Positions 8,120 through 16,484 of a stretch of DNA of 47,397 bases are shown here, piece after piece; the first letter of the stretch is position 1; each line of letters begins with the position of its first letter. The position numbers were made by a program, and so were the translations under genes. This stretch comes from DATGLW01 sp035293965 (GTDB lineage Bacteria; Actinomycetota; Acidimicrobiia; Acidimicrobiales; RAAP-2): contig DATGLW010000102.1 in assembly GCA_035293965.1 (NCBI GenBank), positions 1 through 47,397 of the forward strand, given 5' to 3'. The notes below the pieces were generated by a model, which was not told where the DNA came from, made no database searches, and saw only the letters and a list, made by a program, of their open reading frames with translations.

Positions 8120-9282
8120 GACGTGGTCCGGTTCTCGTCGATGTACCCGTGGCCGAGGTCGCAGGCGAGCACTGCGGCCGACCCGTCGCCCAGGCCGAGC
8201 TCGCAGGTGATCTCGACGTGGCGCCCGGCCATGTGGGCGGCCACCGCCGCCGCATCGTGGTCGGCCGCCACCCCGGCGACGCACACGGGTATCCCCCCGT
8301 AGCGCACCGTCACCCGGTCGAGGTCGAACGCGACCCCGGCGGACCCGAGCTCGCTCACCACCCGGCCCCAGTACGGGTCGCCGCCGTTCAGCGAAGCCTT
8401 CACGAGCATCGACTCGGCCACCTTGCGGGCAGCCCGGCTGGCCTCGCCCTCCGAGCGGGCGCCCGCCACCCGGACCGTCGCCACCTTGGTCGACCCCTCG
8501 GCGTCGGCCACCATCTGGGCGGCGAGCGACGCGCAGGCCTGGTGCAGCGAGGCGGCCAGGTCGGCCGAAGAGACAGGACCGGCGCGCCCGCTCGCGAGCA
8601 CGACCACGGAGTCGTTGGTCGAGGTGCAGCCGTCGACGCTGATCCTGTTGAACGTGGCGGCCACGCTTCGTGCGAGCAGGCTCCCGAGCTCGTCGGGCGC
8701 GCAGGCGGCGTCGGTCGTGAGCACGGCCAGCATCGTGGCCATGTTCGGCGCGAGCATCGCCGCCCCCTTCGCCATGCCCCCGACGACGTGCCCCGCCCCC
8801 TCGACGAGCACCTCCTTGCGCACGCTGTCGGTGGTCAAGATGGCATCGGCCGCCGCCCGGCCGGCCTCGCCGGCAGCCCGGGACCCGACGATGCCAGGCA
8901 GGGAGCGCTCGACCGTGCCGATCGGGAACGGGATGCCGATCAACCCGGTCTGGCAGACGAGGACCTCCTCGGTGGCGGCACCGATCCCGCCGGCCACCAG
9001 CTCGCACAGCCGGTGCGCCGCCGCCCGGCCCGCCGCGCCTGTCGCCGCGTTGGCGTTGCCCGAGGTGACGACGACGGCCGCCGCCCGACCGCCGGTGGTC
9101 GACAGGTGCGCCCGGCTGACCTGCACCGGGGCCGCCGCGGCGAGGTTGGTCGTGAACACCCCGGCGGCGCTGACCGCCTCGCCGTCCTCGGTGGCGACCA
9201 CCGCCACGTCCTTGGCGCCCCCGGCCTTGATGCCGGCAGCGCCCCCGGCGGCCACGAACCCCTGGGGCGCCGTGACGCTCAC
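8116..9282 (-). CDS. argJ: Bifunctional ornithine acetyltransferase/N-acetylglutamate synthase
   Basis: Recycles the acetyl group from N-acetylornithine to glutamate, and in bifunctional forms also makes N-acetylglutamate from acetyl-CoA. The 388-residue precursor has the self-cleavage context GGMAKGAAMLAPNMATML; the expected cut is before Thr at about residue 183, which becomes the nucleophile of the beta chain. Other landmarks are TSGNANAATG, SVDGCTSTNDSV and the C-terminal GHGYIDENRTTS. GTG 9282 overlaps the argC stop. No argA or argE is seen in the window, as expected for the cyclic pathway. Confidence 0.95.
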   Translation of the reverse strand: MSVTAPQGFVAAGGAAGIKAGGAKDVAVVATEDGEAVSAAGVFTTNLAAAAPVQVSRAHLSTTGGRAAAVVVTSGNANAATGAAGRAAAHRLCELVAGGIGAATEEVLVCQTGLIGIPFPIGTVERSLPGIVGSRAAGEAGRAAADAILTTDSVRKEVLVEGAGHVVGGMAKGAAMLAPNMATMLAVLTTDAACAPDELGSLLARSVAATFNRISVDGCTSTNDSVVVLASGRAGPVSSADLAASLHQACASLAAQMVADAEGSTKVATVRVAGARSEGEASRAARKVAESMLVKASLNGGDPYWGRVVSELGSAGVAFDLDRVTVRYGGIPVCVAGVAADHDAAAVAAHMAGRHVEITCELGLGDGSAAVLACDLGHGYIDENRTTS

Positions 9283-10301
9283 GGGTACAGCCCCGACCGG
9301 GGCAGGCCAGTCTCCTCGGGCAGGCCGAGCACCAGGTTGGCGCACTGCACCGCCTGGCCCGAGGCCCCCTTGACCAGGTTGTCGATCGCTGCCATGGCGA
9401 GCACCCAGCCGGTCCGCCGGTCGACCCGGGCGCTCAGATGGGCGCAGTTGGACCCGGCGGCCGCCTTGGTCGAGGGCAGGCGCTCGTCGACGACGACGAA
9501 CGCCTCCCCGGCGTACCGGTCAGCCAGGATCCCGAGCACGTCGGCCGTGGCGAGGCTCCCCGCACCAGGCCCCGGCCGTGCGTAGCAGGTGGCCAGGATG
9601 CCCCGGACCATGGGGGCCAGGTGCGGGGTGAAGAGGACCTGGGCGCCCACGGCCTGCTCGATCTCGGGTGTGTGGCGATGGGTGAGGACCCCGTAGGCGC
9701 TGAAGTCGCTCGCCACCGCGCCGAAGTGCACGCGGTCCCCCGGCGACCGCCCGGCTCCGGACACGCCGCTCGCCGCGTCCACCACGATGCCCGATGCCGC
9801 GATGGCGCCGGCCTGGACGAGGGGGGCGAGCGCCAGCGCCGCCGCCGTCGGGTAGCACCCGGGCACCGCCACGAGGCGTGCCCCCCGCAGCTCCTCGCGG
9901 CACAGCTCGGGCAGCCCGTACACGAAGCGCGCCAGGAGGTCCGGGGCCTCGTGCGCCGCGCCGTACCACTGCGGGTACAACGCCGGGTCCTTCAGCCGGA
10001 AGTCGGCCGCCAGGTCCACCACCGCGCCCACCGCGTCGACCAGGTCGGGCACGAGCCGCTGCGACTCGCCGTGGGGGAGGCACAGGAAGACGAGGTCGAG
10101 GCCGCGCAGCACCTGGGCGTCGAGGTTCGAGTACGCGAGGCTCCCGTAGTCGGCCGCGAGCGACGGCGTGTGGTCGGCGACCCGCTCGCCGGCGCGCGAC
10201 GCCGCGGTGGCCACGACCACGTCCAGCTCGGGATGGCCCGCGCACAGCCGCAGGAGCTCGGCTCCCGTGTACCCCGACGCTCCGACCACCCCGACCCTCA
10301 T
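9279..10301 (-). CDS. argC: N-acetyl-gamma-glutamyl-phosphate reductase
   Basis: NADPH-dependent reductase making N-acetylglutamate semialdehyde. The 340-residue protein begins MRVGVVGASGYTGAELLRL (Rossmann dinucleotide motif). It has FLCLPHGES, the catalytic Cys in VPGCYPTAAALALAPL, and HRHTPEIEQ. The ATG at 10301 is chosen over two upstream in-frame ATGs because it lies exactly 7 nt after a consensus -10 box; the upstream ATG at 10310 would lie within the -10 box itself. The gene is probably translated from a leaderless mRNA. It is the first gene of argCJBDFRGH-mpg. Confidence 0.95.
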   Translation of the reverse strand: MRVGVVGASGYTGAELLRLCAGHPELDVVVATAASRAGERVADHTPSLAADYGSLAYSNLDAQVLRGLDLVFLCLPHGESQRLVPDLVDAVGAVVDLAADFRLKDPALYPQWYGAAHEAPDLLARFVYGLPELCREELRGARLVAVPGCYPTAAALALAPLVQAGAIAASGIVVDAASGVSGAGRSPGDRVHFGAVASDFSAYGVLTHRHTPEIEQAVGAQVLFTPHLAPMVRGILATCYARPGPGAGSLATADVLGILADRYAGEAFVVVDERLPSTKAAAGSNCAHLSARVDRRTGWVLAMAAIDNLVKGASGQAVQCANLVLGLPEETGLPRSGLYP

Positions 10302-10337
10302 GCGCAACATTATACGCGATGTCGAATAGTCATGCAA
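10302..10337 (-). promoter_or_regulatory. argC promoter with overlapping ARG-box-like operator
   Basis: The minus strand has -35 TTGCAT (10337-10332), a 17-bp spacer, -10 TATAAT (10314-10309), then GTTGCGC and the argC ATG at 10301. The region covering the -35 and spacer (TGCATGACTATTCGACA, about 10336-10320) resembles an imperfect ArgR operator half-site pair. ArgR bound here would block RNA polymerase. The promoter assignment is strong; the operator is inferred from partial symmetry and from argR being in the operon. Confidence 0.85.
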
Positions 10338-10354
10338 TCCGAGGAAGCGACGGC

Positions 10355-12958
10355 TCAGCGCAGCGTGGCCCCGACCTCGGCTGCTGCCGCGTCGATGCAG
10401 GCCTGCCGGAGCCGCGCCACCTCGGCATCGGTGAGGGTGTGGTCCGGGGCGCAGAACCGGAGCCTGAATGCCAGGCTCCGCCGCCCCGGGCCGACGGCGC
10501 CGCCTCGATAGACGTCGAAGAGCGTCACCGACTCGAGCACGCCTCCGGCGGCGCCGGCCAGCACGTCGGCAACCCGGTCGGCGGGCACGCCGTCGTCCAC
10601 CACGAGGGCCACGTCGACGTCTGCCGAGGGGAAGCGGCTGACCACCTGCGCCTGGGCCGGACGCCGCGGCGTCACGCGCTCGTCCAGCAGGAGGCCGAGG
10701 TCGACCTCGAGCCAGCCCACCCGCCGGCCCCCCAGCCCGAACGCGTCCAGCACCGCCGGGTCGACCTCGCCGACCGCACCCACGACCGGGCCCTCGGGCC
10801 CTGCCAGGATCCGTGCGGCGCGCGTCGGGTGCAACCCCCTCAGGTGACCTGGATCGCCCGCCTCACCTGAGGCTGCCCGGCCCGCCTCCGCTGCAGGGAC
10901 GGGATCGGCGGCGGCCTCGCCGGGACCACCTCGGCTGCCGCCGCCCCGGTCCGGCTCGGCCTGGCCAGGGCCGACGAGGCGGGCATCGCGCAGCCGGAGG
11001 GCGCCGGCCAGGACCCACCACGCGGCGACGGCCGTCCTGGCGTCGTCGCCGGCGCCGGCGAAGGCGACCGCCAGCATCTCGCGCTCGACGGGCAGGGCGG
11101 CCATGGCGGCCCCACCGGGCCCGCTGCGCTCCTCGCCAACGCGGCCCCGCAGGTGGCCCGGTGGCTCGAACACGGTGCCGACCTCGAACAGACGCGCGTC
11201 GCCCTGGCGTCGGTCGGCGTTGTGACCCAGCACCTGGAGGATGCCGGGGAGCAGCGAGCGCCGCAGGAATCCCTGGTCGGCGGCGAGAGGATTGGCAACG
11301 GCCACGGCCGGCCCGCCCCAGCCGGCCCGGTCGAGATCGTCGGCCGACACGAACGAGGAGCTCCAGACCTCGCACGCGCCCAATCCGCAGGCCACGTCGC
11401 GGACCCGCCGGCGCTCGCGCTGGTAGCTCGTCAACCCCCCGGGCTGCGGCCACGAGGGCACCCGGCGCGGCAGCCTCGAGTAGCCGTAGGTGCGCGCCAC
11501 CTCCTCGACGACGTCGTCGGCACCGTGGGGGGCGGGCCGGACGTCAGGCCGGAAGCTCGGTACGGTCACCACCACGTCGTCGCCGGCCGGCTCGCAGGCG
11601 AAGCCGATGGGCTCGAGCAGACCCGCGACGTCCTCGGTGCCGAAGGTCGTGCCGAGCAGGCCGTTCAGCCGCCCGAGCCCGACCCGCACGCGCAGGGGGC
11701 CCGGCACCTCGCCTCGCTCGTCGAGCGAGCCGGGCGCCAGGACGGCCCCCGGCTTCCCGCCGGGGCCGTCGGCCAGCAGCTCGGCCACCCGCAGCGCGGC
11801 CCGGTCGATGCCCCAGGGGTCCGTGCCGCGCTCGAAGCGTGCCGAGGCCTCGGTGCGCAGGCCGAGCCGCCTCGAGGTGCGGGCGATCGCCAGGGGGCGG
11901 AAGTAGGCCGACTCGAGCAGGACACGGGTGGTGCTCTCGGCGATCTCGGAGGACGCGCCGCCCATGACGCCGCCGATGCCCACGGGCTGGCCCTGCGCGT
12001 CGCAGATCAGGCAGTCCTCGCCGGTGTCGCCGAGCCCCCGGCCGGGCAGGCCGAGCGTCCGCACCACGCCGTCGAGGGTCTCGAGCTGCTCGCCCGGGCG
12101 CGCCCGGCGCACGAGCAGGCCGCCCCCCGCCAGCCGGTCCAGGTCGTAGGGGTGGGTGGGCTGGCCGAGCTCGAGCATGACGTAGTTGGAGGCGTCGACC
12201 ACGTTGTTGACCGGTCGCATCCCCGCCAGGGCGAGGCGCCGCGCGAGCCACCGGGGCGAGGGGCCGACGACCACCTGGGTGAGGACCCGGGCGGTGATCC
12301 GCGGGCACAGCTCGGGATCGTGGAGGACGAGGGATGCCAGGTGGTCGGCAGGCGGCCCCGACCCGGGGGTGACCGCCGGCTCGGGGAGGGCGAACGGGAG
12401 CCCGAGGCGCGCTGCCAGATCGCGAGCCACCCCGGCGATGCACGAGGCATCGGGACGGTTGGCCTCAACGGCAAGGTCGAACACGACATCGCGCTCGATG
12501 CCGAGGGCCTCGGCCAGCGGGACGCCCGATCGCGCCCCGTCGACCTCGGTCAGCACCAGCAGGCCGGCGCCGTCCTCGGAGAGGCGGAGCTCCCGGCCCG
12601 AGCAGAGCATGCCGTTCGAGACCACCTTGCGCACCGTCCGCCGCCGGATCGCCACGCCGCCAGGCAGCACGGCGCCCACGGGGGCGAAGGGGACCAGGTC
12701 GCCGACGGCGAAGTTGTCCGCGCCGCAGACCACCTCGACCGGACCGTCGCCGGCATCGACGACCACGCGCCGGACCCGGTCGGCACCGGCGATGGCGGCG
12801 ATCTCCTTCACCTCGGCGACGACCACCTCGTCGAGCCCCTCACCGACCTGCTCGATGCCCTCGACCACGAGGCCGAGGTCGTCGAGGGTGGCGGCCAGCG
12901 CACGCGCGTCGTCGCCGAAGGGAGCGAAGTCACGCAACCATGACAGGGGTGCTCGCAC
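10355..12958 (-). CDS. pheT: Phenylalanine-tRNA ligase beta subunit
   Basis: Beta chain of the alpha2-beta2 phenylalanyl-tRNA synthetase. The 867-residue protein starts MRAPLSWLRDF, as in the family. It then has an EMAP-like tRNA-binding domain (about 40-150), the B3/B4 editing domain (about 205-380), B5, the catalytic-like core, and an FDX-ACB anticodon-binding domain in the last 95 residues (SRFPSADVDVALVV). An unusual Gly/Ala/Pro-rich insert lies at about residues 661-701, before the HPTRAARI segment. GTG 12958 is the start. It lies 39 nt downstream of pheS and is probably cotranscribed. Confidence 0.96.
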   Translation of the reverse strand: MRAPLSWLRDFAPFGDDARALAATLDDLGLVVEGIEQVGEGLDEVVVAEVKEIAAIAGADRVRRVVVDAGDGPVEVVCGADNFAVGDLVPFAPVGAVLPGGVAIRRRTVRKVVSNGMLCSGRELRLSEDGAGLLVLTEVDGARSGVPLAEALGIERDVVFDLAVEANRPDASCIAGVARDLAARLGLPFALPEPAVTPGSGPPADHLASLVLHDPELCPRITARVLTQVVVGPSPRWLARRLALAGMRPVNNVVDASNYVMLELGQPTHPYDLDRLAGGGLLVRRARPGEQLETLDGVVRTLGLPGRGLGDTGEDCLICDAQGQPVGIGGVMGGASSEIAESTTRVLLESAYFRPLAIARTSRRLGLRTEASARFERGTDPWGIDRAALRVAELLADGPGGKPGAVLAPGSLDERGEVPGPLRVRVGLGRLNGLLGTTFGTEDVAGLLEPIGFACEPAGDDVVVTVPSFRPDVRPAPHGADDVVEEVARTYGYSRLPRRVPSWPQPGGLTSYQRERRRVRDVACGLGACEVWSSSFVSADDLDRAGWGGPAVAVANPLAADQGFLRRSLLPGILQVLGHNADRRQGDARLFEVGTVFEPPGHLRGRVGEERSGPGGAAMAALPVEREMLAVAFAGAGDDARTAVAAWWVLAGALRLRDARLVGPGQAEPDRGGGSRGGPGEAAADPVPAAEAGRAASGEAGDPGHLRGLHPTRAARILAGPEGPVVGAVGEVDPAVLDAFGLGGRRVGWLEVDLGLLLDERVTPRRPAQAQVVSRFPSADVDVALVVDDGVPADRVADVLAGAAGGVLESVTLFDVYRGGAVGPGRRSLAFRLRFCAPDHTLTDAEVARLRQACIDAAAAEVGATLR

Positions 12959-12997
12959 AGCTGCCTTCCGTCGCCTCGTCGCTCGCCGGGCCGCCGG

Positions 12998-14074
12998 TCA
13001 GAACTGCACCAGGAAGCGCAGGTCGTTCTCCACCAGCGCGCGCATGTCGGCGATCTGGTGGCGCATCTGGGCGCAGCGGTCGATCCCGAAGCCGAAGGCG
13101 AACCCCGACCACTCCGCGCGGTCGACGCCCACCGCGTCGAACACGGCCGGGTCGACCATCCCGCAGCCCCCGAGCTCGATCCAGCCCGTGCCCGAGCACG
13201 TCCGGCACCCCTCGCCGTGGCAGATGGTGCAGGTGACCTCGAACTCGGCCGACGGCTCGGTGAACGGGAAGTACGCCGGGCGCAGGCGCGAGTGGACGCC
13301 GGCACCGAAGTAGGCGGTGGTGAAGGTCTCGATGGTCCCCGCGAGGTCGCCGAAGGAGATGCCCCGGTCGACCACCAACCCCTCGACCTGGTGGAACACG
13401 GCCAGGTGCCGGGCGTCAGGGGTGTCACGCCGGAAGCAGCGCCCGGGCATGACCGCATGGATCGGCAGGGTGCCCTCGCGCACGGCCCCCTCCATGAGGT
13501 GGATCTGCACCGGCGACGTGTGGGTCCGCAGGACGACCGTCTCGGGTTCGCCGAGGTCGAGGTAGAAGGTGTCGAACATCCCGCGCGCGGGGTGCCCGGG
13601 CGGCATGTTGAGCGCCTCGAAGTTGTACCAGTCCGTCTCGGCTTCGGGGCCTTCGGCCACGACGAAGCCCATGCCCACGAACACGTCCTCGAGCTCGTCG
13701 CGCGTCTGGGTGACGAGGTGGAGGTGGCCCCGCTGGACGGGTGAGCGGACCTCGGCGCGCACGACCTCGGTCAGGTCGAGCCGGTCCGTCGCCAGGGCCG
13801 AGGCGCGCTCGCGCGCGGCGAGCTGCTGCCGGCGATCGGCGACCAGCACCTCGAGGCGCCGGCGTGCCTCGTTGAGCAGCCGACCGGCCTCGCGGCGCTC
13901 TTCGGGCGCCAGCGATCCGAGCGAGCGGTGTGCCAGCGCGAGGCGAGAGCGCTTCCCGAGGGCAGCGCTCTCGGCCGCCGCCAGCTCGTCGGTCGAGGCC
14001 GCGCCGAGCAGGGAGGCCGCCGCCTCGCGCTCGAGAGCGGCCACGCCGAGGACGTCGCTGCCGGTGCCGCTCAC
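12998..14074 (-). CDS. pheS: Phenylalanine-tRNA ligase alpha subunit
   Basis: Catalytic chain of phenylalanyl-tRNA synthetase. The 358-residue protein has an N-terminal coiled-coil tRNA-binding arm (residues 1-100). The class II core follows with DWYNFEALNMPPGHPAR, VLRTHTSPVQ, FHQVEGLVVD, the cysteine-rich CTICHGEGCRTCSGTGW, and motif 3 FGFGIDRCAQMRH. GTG 14074 overlaps the stop of the upstream methyltransferase gene (GTGA). I looked for a T-box leader and found none; the gene is embedded in a translation operon. Confidence 0.96.
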   Translation of the reverse strand: MSGTGSDVLGVAALEREAAASLLGAASTDELAAAESAALGKRSRLALAHRSLGSLAPEERREAGRLLNEARRRLEVLVADRRQQLAARERASALATDRLDLTEVVRAEVRSPVQRGHLHLVTQTRDELEDVFVGMGFVVAEGPEAETDWYNFEALNMPPGHPARGMFDTFYLDLGEPETVVLRTHTSPVQIHLMEGAVREGTLPIHAVMPGRCFRRDTPDARHLAVFHQVEGLVVDRGISFGDLAGTIETFTTAYFGAGVHSRLRPAYFPFTEPSAEFEVTCTICHGEGCRTCSGTGWIELGGCGMVDPAVFDAVGVDRAEWSGFAFGFGIDRCAQMRHQIADMRALVENDLRFLVQF

Positions 14075-14928
14075 GCTGGGTCCCTCCGCGTCGTCACGCC
14101 GGGCATCGTAGAGCCCGCGTCGCCCCCTGCCGCCGCCCGCCGCTGGCGCAGCGCTTCGAAGCACAGCACGGCGCACGCCACGCCCACGTTGAGCGACTCG
14201 GCTCGCCCTGCCATCGGCACGCCCACGAGCTCGTCGAGGTGCGGGCGAGCGGCCGCGTCGAGCCCCGACGCCTCGTTCCCGAGGACCAGCGCGGTCGGCG
14301 GCGACCAGTCGACGGTCGTGTAGTCGACCCCCCCCTGGACCACCGCGCCGAGGCGGCGGTAGCCCAGCGTCCGGAGGGCGTCGAGGGTGCCCGCCACGCC
14401 GCCGGCGACCACCACCGGCACGTGGAACAGCGAGCCCGCGGACGACCGCACGGTCTTCGGGTTGTAGGGATCCACCGTGCTGCCGCAGCAGACGACACCG
14501 TCGGCTCCCGCCGCGTCGGCGCTGCGCAGGACCGTGCCCGCGTTCCCCGGGTCGCGCACGCCCGCCATGACCACCACCAGCCGCCCGCCGGCCAACGCCT
14601 CCAGGTCGCCTGCGGCCATCGGCACCACGGCCAGCACGGGCTGGGGCGTGACCGTGTCGGCGACGCGCTCGAGCACCCCGGGGGCCAGCTCGTAGATCCG
14701 GGCCCCCACCGCACGCGCCGCTTCGGCAATGGTGGCCACGTCGGCGGCGAGCGCGCTCCCCGCCGCCAGGTACAGCGACTCGACGGGCACCCCGGCGGCG
14801 AGCGCGCTGCGCACCACCGACAGCCCCTCGGCCACGAACACGCCCTCGGACCAGCGGGCGGCGCGCTTGCGCAGGAGACGGCGCAGCCGCCGCACCCTCT
14901 GGTGCGAGTACCCGAGCGCCTGGCTCAG
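14071..14928 (-). CDS. TrmH/SpoU-family RNA 2'-O-methyltransferase
   Basis: SPOUT-class, SAM-dependent RNA ribose methyltransferase, probably acting on 23S rRNA or tRNA; the exact target cannot be told. Conserved blocks include FVAEGLSVVRSAL (substrate-binding N-domain), AGVRDPGNAGTVLRSADAAG (motif 1), LVLGNEASGLD (motif 2) and PMAGRAESLNVGVACAVLCFE (motif 3). The start is uncertain. CTG 14928 overlaps the rplT stop as CTGA and gives 285 residues including the family's N-terminal YSHQRVRRLRRLL segment; the first standard start, GTG 14895, trims this. Position between rplT and pheS is common in actinobacteria. Confidence 0.88.
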   Translation of the reverse strand: MSQALGYSHQRVRRLRRLLRKRAARWSEGVFVAEGLSVVRSALAAGVPVESLYLAAGSALAADVATIAEAARAVGARIYELAPGVLERVADTVTPQPVLAVVPMAAGDLEALAGGRLVVVMAGVRDPGNAGTVLRSADAAGADGVVCCGSTVDPYNPKTVRSSAGSLFHVPVVVAGGVAGTLDALRTLGYRRLGAVVQGGVDYTTVDWSPPTALVLGNEASGLDAAARPHLDELVGVPMAGRAESLNVGVACAVLCFEALRQRRAAAGGDAGSTMPGVTTRRDPA

Positions 14929-15293
14929 GAGGCGGTCCCGGTGAGCGAGTCCTGGGAGAGCCGGACCAGCGACGCGAAGGCCTCGGCGTCGGAGACCGCC
15001 AGGTCGGCGAGCACCTTGCGATCGACCTCGATCCCGGCGTGGTGGAGGCCGCTGATGAACCGGCTGTAGCTGACCCCGTTCATCCGGGCCGCGGCGTTGA
15101 TCCGCTGGATCCACAGCTTGCGGAACTCGCCCTTGCGGGCGCGGCGGTCGCGGAACGCGTAGTGCATCGAGTGCAGCAGCTGCTCGTTGGCGGCTCGGTA
15201 CGTGCGGCTCTTGTTGCCGTAGTAGCCCTTCGCCTGCTCGAGCACGGCGCGGTGGTGCTTTCGACCGTGCACGGAGCGCTTCACTCTGGCCAC
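14925..15293 (-). CDS. rplT: 50S ribosomal protein L20
   Basis: 122-residue L20, needed for early assembly of the large subunit. The sequence MARVKRSVHGRKHHRAVLEQ, GYYGNKSRTYRAANEQ and WIQRINAAARMNGVSYS is diagnostic. GTG 15293 follows a strong Shine-Dalgarno sequence (AAAGGAGG, 4-nt spacing). In other bacteria L20 represses its own operon through the mRNA; the 118-nt rpmI-rplT gap here contains a small hairpin, CCCTCG-GCC-CGAGGG (15377-15391), that could take part. Confidence 0.98.
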   Translation of the reverse strand: MARVKRSVHGRKHHRAVLEQAKGYYGNKSRTYRAANEQLLHSMHYAFRDRRARKGEFRKLWIQRINAAARMNGVSYSRFISGLHHAGIEVDRKVLADLAVSDAEAFASLVRLSQDSLTGTAS

Positions 15294-15411
15294 GGGGCCT
15301 CCTTTCGTGTCGTGCGGATGGGTGCGGGCCGGAGGTGGGGCTGCGAGGCAGGCAGCGGCAGGCCCGACGGTCGGTACCCTCGGCCCGAGGGCCGGGATGA
15401 AGGTGCGCCGC

Positions 15412-15606
15412 CTAGCGCCCGAGCATCCGCCGGACCCGGGCGACGTCGCCCGGCGCCACGTCGGTCTCGCGCCCCAGCCGCCGGGTGCGGACGCTGGACT
15501 TCTTCTCGAGCAGGTGCGACCGGAACGCCTTGCGGCGCCGCAGCGTGCCGGAGCCGGTCACCCGGATCCGCTTGGCCGCCCCCCGGTCGGTCTTCATCTT
15601 GGGCAT
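15412..15606 (-). CDS. rpmI: 50S ribosomal protein L35
   Basis: 64-residue basic protein MPKMKTDRGAAKRIRVTGSG..., ending in RVRRMLGR, a normal L35. It lies 3 nt after the infC stop; the Shine-Dalgarno AAGGGGAT overlaps the end of infC, so the two are probably coupled. Confidence 0.98.
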   Translation of the reverse strand: MPKMKTDRGAAKRIRVTGSGTLRRRKAFRSHLLEKKSSVRTRRLGRETDVAPGDVARVRRMLGR

Positions 15607-15609
15607 CGG

Positions 15610-16302
15610 TTATCCCCTTCGCTCCGCGCCGCCAGCCGTCCCGGGCCCGGTGGCCACACCCAGCACGGCGTCGGTGCCGCTCGCCACCTCGACACCCGTC
15701 GGCTCAGCCGGGGCAGCCGCGCCGTCGCCGTCGGCTGCCGGCCTCGCCTGGGCCGCCCTCGACGCGGCCGCCTGGCGCGCCCGCCGGTCCGGTGCCAGCA
15801 CCATCACCATGTTCCGCCCGTCGAGCCGTGGCTCGGCCTCGACCTTGGCGCTGTCGCTCACCTGCTCGGCGATCCGGTCGAGGATCCGCTTGCCGAGCTC
15901 GGGATGGTAGACCTCGCGCCCCCGGAACATGATCGTGATCTTGACCTTGTGCCCCTCGTCGAGGAACTTGGCCACCTGCCGGGTCTTGGTCTCGAAGTCG
16001 CCCGGGCCGATCTTGGGCCGGTACTTCATCTCCTTGATCCCGACGTGGACCGCCTTGCGCCTCGACTCCTTGGCCCGTTGGGCCTCGTCGAACTTGAACT
16101 TCCCGTAGTCCATGATCCGGCAGACCGGCGGGTCCGCCATCGGTGCCACCTCGACGAGGTCGAGGTCGAGGCTCCGGGCGATCGTGAGGGCTTCGGGGAG
16201 GGGCTTGATCCCGAGCTGCCGGCCGTCGGGGTCGACGAGCTGGACTTCGCGAGCTCGGATCCGGTCGTTGATCCGGTGCTCACCGGTGGTGGTGGTGACG
16301 AT
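15610..16302 (-). CDS. infC: Translation initiation factor IF-3, predicted ATC start
   Basis: IF-3 binds the 30S subunit and monitors the start codon and initiator tRNA. The reading frame holds the whole N-domain (HRINDRIRAREVQLVDPDG, then IARSLDLDLVEVAP), the linker MADPPVCRIMDYGKFKF and the C-domain (EMKYRPKIGPGDFETK, EGHKVKITIMFRGRE), plus an Ala-rich tail of about 55 residues. In-frame upstream sequence runs TGA TGC CGC ATC, so no ATG, GTG or TTG precedes the N-domain. ATC at 16302, 9 nt after GGAG of an AAGGAG Shine-Dalgarno, fits as start and gives 230 residues. Rare infC starts (AUU and relatives) are a known basis of IF-3 autoregulation. Confidence 0.95.
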   Translation of the reverse strand: MVTTTTGEHRINDRIRAREVQLVDPDGRQLGIKPLPEALTIARSLDLDLVEVAPMADPPVCRIMDYGKFKFDEAQRAKESRRKAVHVGIKEMKYRPKIGPGDFETKTRQVAKFLDEGHKVKITIMFRGREVYHPELGKRILDRIAEQVSDSAKVEAEPRLDGRNMVMVLAPDRRARQAAASRAAQARPAADGDGAAAPAEPTGVEVASGTDAVLGVATGPGTAGGAERRG

Positions 16303-16479
16303 GCGGCATCACTCCTTCGTTTGAGCCCGCGGTCCTCCCGTGGGCTTCCTTGTGGAGCGGCACCACCCCGGGGCTGGCCCGGCCCGTAGCTACGTCGACC
16401 CGGCCCACCGTGGCACCCGCGTACCCGATGGCCGGGTGGAGGCGTCCCATCGGGCAGCCCCGCTTCCTCTGTCCGTCGT
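16303..16479 (-). promoter_or_regulatory. Structured infC leader
   Basis: About 177 nt separate the predicted transcription start (near 16479) from the infC start. A perfect 8-bp stem, CCCGATGG (16424-16431) with CCATCGGG (16447-16454), encloses a 15-nt loop. GC-rich hairpins around 16365-16400 lie nearer the gene. There is no gene here. By analogy with infC-rpmI-rplT leaders it may mediate control by IF-3 or L20; no known leader family is recognised from the sequence alone. Confidence 0.5.
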
Positions 16480-16484
16480 CCTTC

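Noticed and set aside
10308..10310. Upstream ATG as argC start
   Set aside because: It falls inside the -10 box, so it would not be in the predicted transcript.
14075..14300. T-box leader for pheS
   Set aside because: This region is coding for the methyltransferase, and pheS is joined to it by a GTGA overlap.
15610..16149. infC as a truncated or frameshifted gene
   Set aside because: The complete N-domain continues in frame upstream to ATC 16302 with a good Shine-Dalgarno sequence.
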